A DNA stretch of 37,219 bases, taken from Simkania sp. (GTDB lineage: Bacteria; Chlamydiota; Chlamydiia; Chlamydiales; Rhabdochlamydiaceae). Below are positions 29,833 through 37,219 of this stretch, piece after piece. The notes under the pieces are model-generated. The model had not been told where the DNA came from. It was given only the letters and a program-made list of their open reading frames with translations, and searched no databases. Numbering within the stretch: the first letter of the stretch is position 1; each line of letters starts with the position of its first letter. The stretch covers positions 1-37,219 of the forward strand of contig JAGXTH010000016.1 of NCBI GenBank assembly GCA_018333475.1. The letters run 5' to 3'. The position numbers and the translations under genes were made by a program.

Positions 29833-31427
29833 GGGGCTATCTCCTCTGCGCACTTTTTATCATTCTAACAGCCTGCTCCAAGCCCGCTCTTCAACCTTAT
29901 AAACATCGCTTAAGAACATGCATCCACCGTGAACCACAAAACTTAGATCCTCGTATGAGTGGCGACACGGTCTCTACTCCCCTGCATTTTCTTCTTTTTG
30001 AGGGCTTAACTCGTTTTAACTCTGATTGGACAATCTCTCTTTCCGTTGCTGATTCAGTAGAAATTTCCAAAGATCGTAAAATGTACCTATTTCATCTCCG
30101 AAATAGTCGATGGTCAGATGGATCACCGGTTACAGCTCAAGATTTTGAGCATGCTTGGAAAAAAGTACTCGATCCTGAATTTCCTTCTTTGAATGCTCAC
30201 CTGTTTTTTTCGATTAAAAACGCTGAAGCCGCAAAAAAGGGGCTAGTCCCTTTAAATGAAGTTGGGATCAAAGCGCTTGATGATTGTACTCTCCAGGTAG
30301 AGTTAATTAGGCCAACGCCTTATTTTCTAGATCTCACCTCTTTTGCCGCTTTTTTTCCCGTACCTCATAAAAAAGATGTACAAGACCCAGCTTGGTCTCG
30401 TAAAACAGGGGAAAATTTCGTATGCAACGGTCCTTTTCATTTAAGTCGTTGGGATCGTAATCTTTTTATTGAATTCGATAGAAACCCCTATTATTGGGAT
30501 CAAGGAAAGATCGACCTTGAGAAAATTCTTTTTCACATCATTGTCGATGGGATGACAGCTCTACATATGTATGAATGTAATGAACTCGACCTGATCCAAT
30601 TTTCTCTTTCACCACTTCCACCTGAACCATTGAGAGAGCTTTTAAGAAAAGGTCAGCTCCACTGCTTTCCTTCTGCCACATCACAAATTGTCGTCTTTAA
30701 CACACAACAATTCCCCTTTGACAATACCAAGATGCGCAAAGCTTTTGGTCTAGCTATTAATCGCTCTGCTATTGTTGATAACATTTTACAGATGGGGGAA
30801 ATTCCAGCTTTTTCTGCAATCCCACCTATTTTGAAAAAAGGCCAAGAAGTTCAGCTCCTCGATAAAGACAGCATCGAAGAAGCCAAAACATGTTTTACAC
30901 AAGCCCTGCAGGAGCTTGGGCTGGAGTGGTGGCAATTCCCTCCTATCACATTTTATTACTCCTCTTCGGATATGAATAGACGAGTTGCCGAGGCCATTCA
31001 ACACCAATGGAAAGAAGTACTTAGTGTCGATGTATCTTTACAAGCACTAGAACACACAACACTTCTTGACAGACTCACTAAACGTCGATTTCAGGTAGGA
31101 CAAACTATCTGGATGGCGCAATACAATGATCAAATGAATATTTTTGAACGCTTTAAATTTAAAGGAAATCTTAAAAATTATAGCGGTTGGGAAAATGAAC
31201 AGTTTATCCAACTCCTAGATCGTTCTTCTTCCGAAATAGGTACCCCACGCATTGCTACGTTACTTGAAGCTGAAAGAATTTTTCTCGATGAGATGCCTGT
31301 CTCTCCATTGTTCCATCTCAATGCAAGTTTCCTGAAAAAACCGCATGTAAAAAATCTCGATTCCCCATATTCCAGTGATCTTTGCTATGCACGCATTACT
31401 TATGAAGAAGATCCCAAGAAACATTGA
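29820..31427 (+). CDS. oppA: Oligopeptide ABC transporter substrate-binding lipoprotein (SBP_bac_5), copy 2
   Basis: Lipobox ILTAC; EPQNLDPRMSGDTVSTPLHFLLFEGLTRF; SRWSDGSPVTAQDFEHAWKK; clearly paralogous to copy 1. Confidence 0.88.
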   Translation: MRFLRGYLLCALFIILTACSKPALQPYKHRLRTCIHREPQNLDPRMSGDTVSTPLHFLLFEGLTRFNSDWTISLSVADSVEISKDRKMYLFHLRNSRWSDGSPVTAQDFEHAWKKVLDPEFPSLNAHLFFSIKNAEAAKKGLVPLNEVGIKALDDCTLQVELIRPTPYFLDLTSFAAFFPVPHKKDVQDPAWSRKTGENFVCNGPFHLSRWDRNLFIEFDRNPYYWDQGKIDLEKILFHIIVDGMTALHMYECNELDLIQFSLSPLPPEPLRELLRKGQLHCFPSATSQIVVFNTQQFPFDNTKMRKAFGLAINRSAIVDNILQMGEIPAFSAIPPILKKGQEVQLLDKDSIEEAKTCFTQALQELGLEWWQFPPITFYYSSSDMNRRVAEAIQHQWKEVLSVDVSLQALEHTTLLDRLTKRRFQVGQTIWMAQYNDQMNIFERFKFKGNLKNYSGWENEQFIQLLDRSSSEIGTPRIATLLEAERIFLDEMPVSPLFHLNASFLKKPHVKNLDSPYSSDLCYARITYEEDPKKH

Positions 31428-33103
31428 TGCGCTCTATTGATCCACTTTATTTAATCCTTCCTCATTATTGTCCACCCCAAGATCCCTCTATACCTATTAG
31501 TTCTATAGAAGATGCAGCCGACACCGCCGTTACAGTACCTACCGCTGCAGATCTTCTGCATTTTGGAAGATATTGGCCTAAAATCGAACCCCTTGTAGAG
31601 CAAGGCGTTTTAGAACCTATGATCGCTTTACGCAGGCAAGAAATTCTTGTGCAAACCAAAGCATGGTCCTCTTTTATCGAAGAACAAAAAAAAGGAGAGC
31701 TTGCACCATTGTACGCAGAGATTGAAATGCTCCTTACCATCGGAACCATCAAATCCCATCCTCAAGGAGGTGGTGGCGTTTACTTTCTCTGTGATGTTTT
31801 CGGAGCTCCTCGTTTTGTCATCAAACCTGAAGATGAGTCCATCCTTAGCCTCAATAACCCCAAGCATCGAGGCAGTCCATTTCACGATCCACAATACCGT
31901 GTACGTGATGATATTCCTCTTTATCACTGTGCATCCACCGAAGCTATTGTATACGATCTGGCTGTACACTTTGGTTCAACACAGATTGTCCCACCCACAG
32001 TCATGTGCATCGTCAATTCTCCCATTTTTTATGATCTTTTAAACCATCTTGAAGATCGTGAGCGCGAGCATTTTCTTTCTGCTTGCGGCCCCGCTAACCC
32101 AGAAAAACTGTGCTCTATCCAAGCCTATATTCCAGATTCTATCGATCTCACACATGCCCTGCATGAATGGTTTGAAGCTGGTTTAGAACAAACCTCTTTG
32201 CTTCCTATCGATCAGGAGGATTTTGAGTATGTTAATTTTCTACTTTGGCTCACTTACGATGCCGATGGACACAGCAGTAATTTCCGACTGTTTTTCAAGG
32301 GAATTGACGAAACCGGCCAAGCCTATTATGGCCTTAAAAAAATAGATAACGGCCTCTGTTTTCCAGAAAAGAACTCTTATTTCCTCAATTATCTAGGATA
32401 TTTGCCTAATGCAAAAAAAACCCTTTCCGCTCCTCTAAGAGCTACTATTGGCACCCTGGATAAAGACTTCCTTGATGCTCTCCTTACAAAATATGATCTT
32501 GCCTATGCTAAGAATGCCCTGTGGGATCGTGTTGAGGTATTAAAAGAACTCTCAATGCGCCCTGAAATAAGTATAGAGGAAATGAATTACCGCATTGAAC
32601 TTCTTGGATTACCAGAAGGCAAAGAACTCGCTTTAAGTCCTATGAGTTTGGAAGAACTTTCTTCCACGATATTTACTTCTCAAGACTCTCTTCAATGTTC
32701 TCAGGCAAAAGCATCGAGTAAAAGAACAAAGCCAGCCGAGATTATTCCTACCCAAGAGTGCATCCACCTAGGAACAATACTTAAACCGGATCGCCACATA
32801 AATACCACACACATCCTTCCCCAAATAAAAAAAACCACTGCCCGCATGGGTACCCGAATTCTCTTTGAGTGCTCCCTTGGAAAAACCTATTTTCACGATG
32901 TACTATTAGGAAATATTCTAACAAGCAGAGGGATTTTCATCCCTCCACTGGAACGAGAACAGTTCAACGGTAAGTTGTTCGTTAAAGCAGAAGATCCTCT
33001 ATTTTTGCGAGCCTTTCAAGAGGTCTTTCAATCAACAGCCTCTTTCACTGAACAAAAGGAACCGCTTCAATCCGATCAGAGCGCAGCAATTCACACCAAC
33101 TAA
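31424..33103 (+). CDS. PI3/PI4-kinase-like protein, candidate effector
   Basis: GGGGVYFLCDVFGAPRFVIKPEDESILSLNNPK (N-lobe K), STEAIVYDLAVHFGSTQIVPPT, catalytic-like DADGHSSNF, DFG-equivalent KKIDNGLCFPEK. Confidence 0.7.
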   Translation: MMRSIDPLYLILPHYCPPQDPSIPISSIEDAADTAVTVPTAADLLHFGRYWPKIEPLVEQGVLEPMIALRRQEILVQTKAWSSFIEEQKKGELAPLYAEIEMLLTIGTIKSHPQGGGGVYFLCDVFGAPRFVIKPEDESILSLNNPKHRGSPFHDPQYRVRDDIPLYHCASTEAIVYDLAVHFGSTQIVPPTVMCIVNSPIFYDLLNHLEDREREHFLSACGPANPEKLCSIQAYIPDSIDLTHALHEWFEAGLEQTSLLPIDQEDFEYVNFLLWLTYDADGHSSNFRLFFKGIDETGQAYYGLKKIDNGLCFPEKNSYFLNYLGYLPNAKKTLSAPLRATIGTLDKDFLDALLTKYDLAYAKNALWDRVEVLKELSMRPEISIEEMNYRIELLGLPEGKELALSPMSLEELSSTIFTSQDSLQCSQAKASSKRTKPAEIIPTQECIHLGTILKPDRHINTTHILPQIKKTTARMGTRILFECSLGKTYFHDVLLGNILTSRGIFIPPLEREQFNGKLFVKAEDPLFLRAFQEVFQSTASFTEQKEPLQSDQSAAIHTN

Positions 33104-33476
33104 CCTTAGCCGGCTTAAGACAGTTTCGTAAGATAGTATCAAAAGCTGATGACTGGCACTTTTCCCCACAGGTAAATAAATCGACAAAACAAGCTCTGCG
33201 CTCAGGATACGTATGGATACTCGCATGACTTTCGGAAAGCAAAAGAACCATTGTTAACCCATCTGGTGCAAAGACAAACTCTGCCACTTCCAGTATGGTT
33301 GCATAAGAAGCTTTCACTGCCTCTTGAAATTGCTTTTTGAGAACTTCTATGTTGCGTATTGCTATCTCATCACAATCTAGATAACTGGCAATAAAATGTT
33401 TTCCCTTAAAGCTATATTCCCCCTCTACTAACGAGTTATGATGCGCTCCTGTTTTCTGCACAGATTTTTTTTTCAT
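33045..33476 (-). CDS. speD: S-adenosylmethionine decarboxylase proenzyme
   Basis: LLLSESHASIHTYPERRACFVDLFTCG contains the pyruvoyl self-cleavage ESH..HTYPE and TCG motifs. Confidence 0.9.
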   Translation of the reverse strand: MKKKSVQKTGAHHNSLVEGEYSFKGKHFIASYLDCDEIAIRNIEVLKKQFQEAVKASYATILEVAEFVFAPDGLTMVLLLSESHASIHTYPERRACFVDLFTCGEKCQSSAFDTILRNCLKPAKVSWCELLRSDRIEAVPFVQ

Positions 33477-33966
33477 TTAATCTACTTTTAGCCCCCCTGG
33501 TATAACTAAAAAAAACCACAAAAATATTCATCTTGCTCATGGATTTCTTGCCGTGCGGTATTTTATCGTGTTTACTCTCTTTCTCGGTACTTTTTTTCAC
33601 CCCCATTCTAAAAAAAGTACTGTTGTTGCTATATGGACTAACACTATGCCTACGGCGTAGTACGCTAGGCTCTATTTTATACAATGGAAGTTTCAAAGTT
33701 GTATCTCTACTGCATGTGGCCCACACACTGGGACCCCTACTGCTAATGCAATTACAGGATTCTAAGTTTTGAAGGATATAAAAAAATCAATAGAAACAAG
33801 ATCCGTTAATAGACTCTAAACAATCCCATATACAGTTGGTTATGGTGTACATACCGCTCGTTATAATATGGTGTGTTTCAAAAAAAAATTTGACAAAAAT
33901 TTTATAAATGAACACTTTCTATTTAAAGAATAGAAAGCAATTCAACCTTTTACACCAAGGTAATTA

Positions 33967-34743
33967 ATGCGTCTTCACAACAAAGTTACATTCATTGCAG
34001 GAGCCTCAGGAGGAATAGGAAGTTCCCTTGTTCAGCGATTTCTGCAAGAAGGCTCAAAAGTCATTTTAGCAGATCGCAATCCATCCGCTTGCCAAGAATT
34101 ACTAAAAAAATTTGGCAAAGATGATCAAGGAATTGTTATCGAGATGGATGTAACTAATGAAAGTCAAATCAATTCTGCTTTTGATGCCTCTATTAAAAAA
34201 TTCGGGAAGATTGATGTTGTCATTTATAATGCAGGAATTAATGAACTTAAATCCATCATCGATCTGAGTTATGCCGAGTGGTCCAAAATTCTCAAAGTCA
34301 ATCTTGATGGCGGGTTTCTCACAAGTAAAAAGGCTATGTGTGAAATGAAAAAGACCGGTGGCGGATCTATTATTTTCATGGGATCTATCCGATCAAAAAT
34401 TGGCGGAGAAAATGACGCCCCTTATGTAGCTTCCAAACATGCTATACTCGGGCTAGCGCGTGTTATTGCTACTGAAGGTGCCAAGCATAATATTCGCTCC
34501 AACGTAATTTGTCCTGATTACATCCGCACGCCTCTAGTGGAAAAACAAATTGAGCAACTGGCGCAAGAACACCATATGAGTAAAGAAAACGTTATTAAGA
34601 AAGTCATGTTGCCTTCAACAGTGGATGGGGAATTTACTACCGTTGAGGACATTTCAGAGGTCGCCGTATTTTGTGCTGCTTTCCCTTCTAATGCTCTGAC
34701 AGGACAAAGTATTCTTGTCACGCACGGTTGGGAAATGGGCTAG
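33967..34743 (+). CDS. SDR oxidoreductase, 3-hydroxybutyrate dehydrogenase-like
   Basis: GASGGIGSSL; YNAGIN; YVASKHAILGLARV; TTVEDISEVAVFCAAFPSNALTGQSILVTHGWEMG. Confidence 0.85.
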   Translation: MRLHNKVTFIAGASGGIGSSLVQRFLQEGSKVILADRNPSACQELLKKFGKDDQGIVIEMDVTNESQINSAFDASIKKFGKIDVVIYNAGINELKSIIDLSYAEWSKILKVNLDGGFLTSKKAMCEMKKTGGGSIIFMGSIRSKIGGENDAPYVASKHAILGLARVIATEGAKHNIRSNVICPDYIRTPLVEKQIEQLAQEHHMSKENVIKKVMLPSTVDGEFTTVEDISEVAVFCAAFPSNALTGQSILVTHGWEMG

Positions 34744-34832
34744 GGATCGAAACTTCCAAGTTCAAGCTCTTATGCAAGCTACGGGAGGTATCTCATAAGA
34801 AATCCAGGCCAATTTTAACAATAATTCTTTTA

Positions 34833-35141
34833 TTATGGCATCTCAAAGTCAAACATTAGGAGGGGAGCTGTGGCCTCAAGAATGGTTGCCATTTCCTCTC
34901 TAACCGCATTATGAACAGGATGTGGGGAGTACTCTGCAAACACAGACTCGTTTACAAGATCTACTGTGATTGCATAGTTATATCCAAAATTCTTATCACT
35001 TGATCCACAATAGGGCCCCCAGTGAAATTCCTTAATCCCTTTTACAAGGTTTTTTAGACTGATTAGTTTTGTAAATATAGCTGCGATTTTTTCTTGAGGT
35101 ACTTCCTTGCGAATTTTGTAAAGGACAATATGTCTAATCAT
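34833..35141 (-). CDS. Stress-responsive A/B-barrel (Dabb) domain protein
   Basis: MIRHIVLYKIRKEV...FHWGPYCGSSDKNFGYNYAITVDLVNESVFAEYSPHPVHNAVREEM. Confidence 0.8.
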   Translation of the reverse strand: MIRHIVLYKIRKEVPQEKIAAIFTKLISLKNLVKGIKEFHWGPYCGSSDKNFGYNYAITVDLVNESVFAEYSPHPVHNAVREEMATILEATAPLLMFDFEMP

Positions 35142-35238
35142 TTTTACACCTTTGGACTATATCCAATCGAATAGTTCATCATGTCTAAGATCTCTGTATA
35201 ACTCAGCCCTTTCGATGGGCTTTTAGGAACTCGAGATA

Positions 35239-36816
35239 TTACTGGACAGGCTGTTCGCGAAAAGAAGGGCTCTCCTTCACAAGCACAGCTTCTTCCGGTG
35301 CTATAGGCTTTTGTTGAGTTACATCAATGAATTGCCTACCAAGTGATTTTACCGCCCACATCCATGCTATGATGATGAAGAGTAGAATCACAGCTACGTA
35401 AGGGATTGTACAAGCTACTGTTCCTAAAACCATAAGTAAACTTTGATAGATCACCGCACCTCCTGATTTACCAAGGCGTGATCCAACACCATCAATTGCA
35501 GCTTTTCCCTTCAGCTTACTCTCTTTGCTAAGCGGGATAAAAGCGAGTTCTTTGGTTGTGTCAAAAATAGTATACTTAGAAGAGCGGGCCAGACAGTTTT
35601 GCGCTGATCCGAAAAAGACGCCAACAGCCAGGGGAGTACATCCAAACAACATCGAGAGAGAGCCTAGAAAATACGTATCCTTAAACAAAAGAAAAGTGAA
35701 AAAGCCTACTCCTGTGATGAGCATAATCGTAGGAGGAATCATAGCATTGAACGTCCAACGCGCCTTTTGAATCATTCCACTTGCAGCCAAAGCGATAAGG
35801 GTTGCCATAATGCCAATAGCAATCAATACATGCCCCATATAGGCATTAAAATCATTAGGATTAGAATACACATTACGCAATTGATCCTTCCAAACCACTT
35901 CTGTAAGATTAATGCAAATATTATAAGTCAGAACAATGACTGCTATACATAGAAGGTATTTTGATTTAGCTAGATATTTAAAGTTGTTTCTTATACCCAT
36001 CTTAATTTCAGAAGGCTCTTTATTTTTAAGCTGAATCCCTTCAAGCAAAGAAACACGATCTAACGAATGTCGATTAAACCACCGGAATGCCGCTATTGTC
36101 AACAAACCACAGACAATGATCAGACAACAGATCAATGTAAGAGAACATTCCCAAGGTTCTTTCCCGCTAATAGCTCCCCACCGAGCGCCTAGGGAAGACA
36201 AAGAGGCTACCATTTGACCGGCAAAAGCCCCAGCTAAATTCCCCCCCACCATGAGTAATGTATAAAATCGTTTAGCTCGCCCTACTGACATAATTTCATT
36301 GGCAAAGCCCCAGAAAAGCACTGTCATAATTGTCGTGCCCCAAAGTTCTGACATGACGTAGAAAGTTGTGAACGTCCAATTACGAAAAACAGCAATAAGA
36401 CCTCTAAAACCCAGTGGCAAAATCTCAGAAAGCTGATCGGCAATTCGAGTCGGATGCAGGGCTTCACTGAAGGGATAGAGAACAAAAGCGAATAGAAAAA
36501 AGAAGCTCAAAAAGAGCCCCATCATAATGTAAAAAATTTTCTCGTAATTAAACCGATTAGATAAACGAGTAAATAAGAATGTGACCAAAAAAGCGGAGGG
36601 AAGAATCGCCCATACCTTAATAAAGGGTATAGCTTCAGCTCCTGAGCAGGGCGCCGTCACTACAAGCGCGTCTTTAGCTGCACGCAATACGTTATAATTA
36701 AGACAAATGAAAAAAAACATTAGAAGCAAAGGCACGAACAATCGTAGCTCGTTGCGGCGAACGGGCCAGAACAGGGCGCGCAATTTGCCGAACTCCGGCT
36801 TTGGTTGCGTGGTCAT
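35239..36816 (-). CDS. NTT/TLC-family ATP/ADP (nucleotide) translocase
   Basis: LRLFVPLLLMFFFICLNYNVLRAAKDALVVTAPCSGAEAIPFIKVWAILPSAF; ELWGTTIMTVLFWGFANEI. Confidence 0.93.
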   Translation of the reverse strand: MTTQPKPEFGKLRALFWPVRRNELRLFVPLLLMFFFICLNYNVLRAAKDALVVTAPCSGAEAIPFIKVWAILPSAFLVTFLFTRLSNRFNYEKIFYIMMGLFLSFFFLFAFVLYPFSEALHPTRIADQLSEILPLGFRGLIAVFRNWTFTTFYVMSELWGTTIMTVLFWGFANEIMSVGRAKRFYTLLMVGGNLAGAFAGQMVASLSSLGARWGAISGKEPWECSLTLICCLIIVCGLLTIAAFRWFNRHSLDRVSLLEGIQLKNKEPSEIKMGIRNNFKYLAKSKYLLCIAVIVLTYNICINLTEVVWKDQLRNVYSNPNDFNAYMGHVLIAIGIMATLIALAASGMIQKARWTFNAMIPPTIMLITGVGFFTFLLFKDTYFLGSLSMLFGCTPLAVGVFFGSAQNCLARSSKYTIFDTTKELAFIPLSKESKLKGKAAIDGVGSRLGKSGGAVIYQSLLMVLGTVACTIPYVAVILLFIIIAWMWAVKSLGRQFIDVTQQKPIAPEEAVLVKESPSFREQPVQ

Positions 36817-36960
36817 AAAATCCCTGTGGGTACCAAGAAATATGGTTCTGAGCGCATATCTTTGCTCAAATTTGAGGCAATTATAATCGATCTCTTTTAT
36901 AAAACAAGATAAAAGAATCCCCCATCATTCCTCTAAAAAAATTCTTGGCTCTCAAGCCCA

Positions 36961-36976
36961 CAGGTGAGGTCACCTG
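36961..36976. promoter_or_regulatory. Inverted repeat upstream of the NTT gene
   Basis: CAGGTGA-GG-TCACCTG. Confidence 0.35.
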
Positions 36977-37063
36977 ATATTTTCTACTACCCAGTTGAAC
37001 TTTGTCTATTTATACCCAAATACACTGAAAAATTGGTTTTTAACCATGTCGAATAGCGACTGA

Positions 37064-37077
37064 ATGTGAGCTCACAT
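37064..37077. promoter_or_regulatory. 14-bp perfect palindrome, operator-like
   Basis: ATGTGAGCTCACAT, upstream of the NTT gene and 5' of MITE copy 2. Confidence 0.3.
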
Positions 37078-37110
37078 ACATTCCTCAACGCATTCGAAAT
37101 AAGCTGGTTA

Positions 37111-37219
37111 TACCAAACGCAACAAATAACTTCATATTTGAGCTGCGTCAAAGCGCCGAAAATCGGCGATCGTAAACGGCATTGTATTGCATTAATACTA
37201 TGCTGTTTATGATCGTCAA
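37111..37219. mobile_element. MITE-like fold-back element, copy 2 (cut by window end)
   Basis: 109 bp aligned to 9401-9509 with two substitutions by eye; left flank GGTTA (possible TSD TTA). Confidence 0.85.

Noticed and set aside
31628-32042. Overlapping 113 aa and 131 aa ORFs
   Set aside because: Alternative frames of the PI-kinase-like gene, which has coherent motifs.
33533-33772. 79 aa plus-strand ORF between speD and the SDR gene
   Set aside because: No RBS or family signal; the intergenic region is AT-rich and the ORF is likely chance.
1-37219. CRISPR array, prophage or classical toxin-antitoxin pair
   Set aside because: No regularly spaced repeats, phage structural genes or recognisable TA pair were seen.

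Overview
This looks like the chromosome of an environmental (Parachlamydiales-like) member of the Chlamydiae. The basis is protein family content and the order sppA(S49)-polA-coaE-rho, plus pgsA nearby, an NTT-type ATP/ADP translocase, DacB/PBP4 and OppA paralogs. No database search was possible. Main blocks, left to right: a DDE transposase beside a truncated P-type ATPase N-terminus; a tRNA-Phe-like sequence lacking a D-arm; a divergent dxr-ispD pair with a truncated methyltransferase and a CysC-like kinase; two divergent candidate effector genes (one possibly PhyH/2OG-oxygenase-like); a ~164-bp near-palindromic MITE upstream of a cyoABCDE quinol oxidase operon; an ORF-less ~370-bp structured element resembling an IS200/IS605-type or HEARO/omegaRNA element, placed against the start codon of a Cys-rich lipoprotein; housekeeping genes; an overlapping oppA-hypothetical-oppA-PI4-kinase-like operon; speD; an SDR (3-hydroxybutyrate dehydrogenase-like); a Dabb protein; an NTT translocase; and a second MITE copy cut by the window end. 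The items most worth follow-up are the orphan omegaRNA-like element (14725-15094), the active-site-altered Dxr cluster (2033-5035), the PI4K-like kinase (31424-33103) and the D-armless tRNA-Phe (1894-1957).
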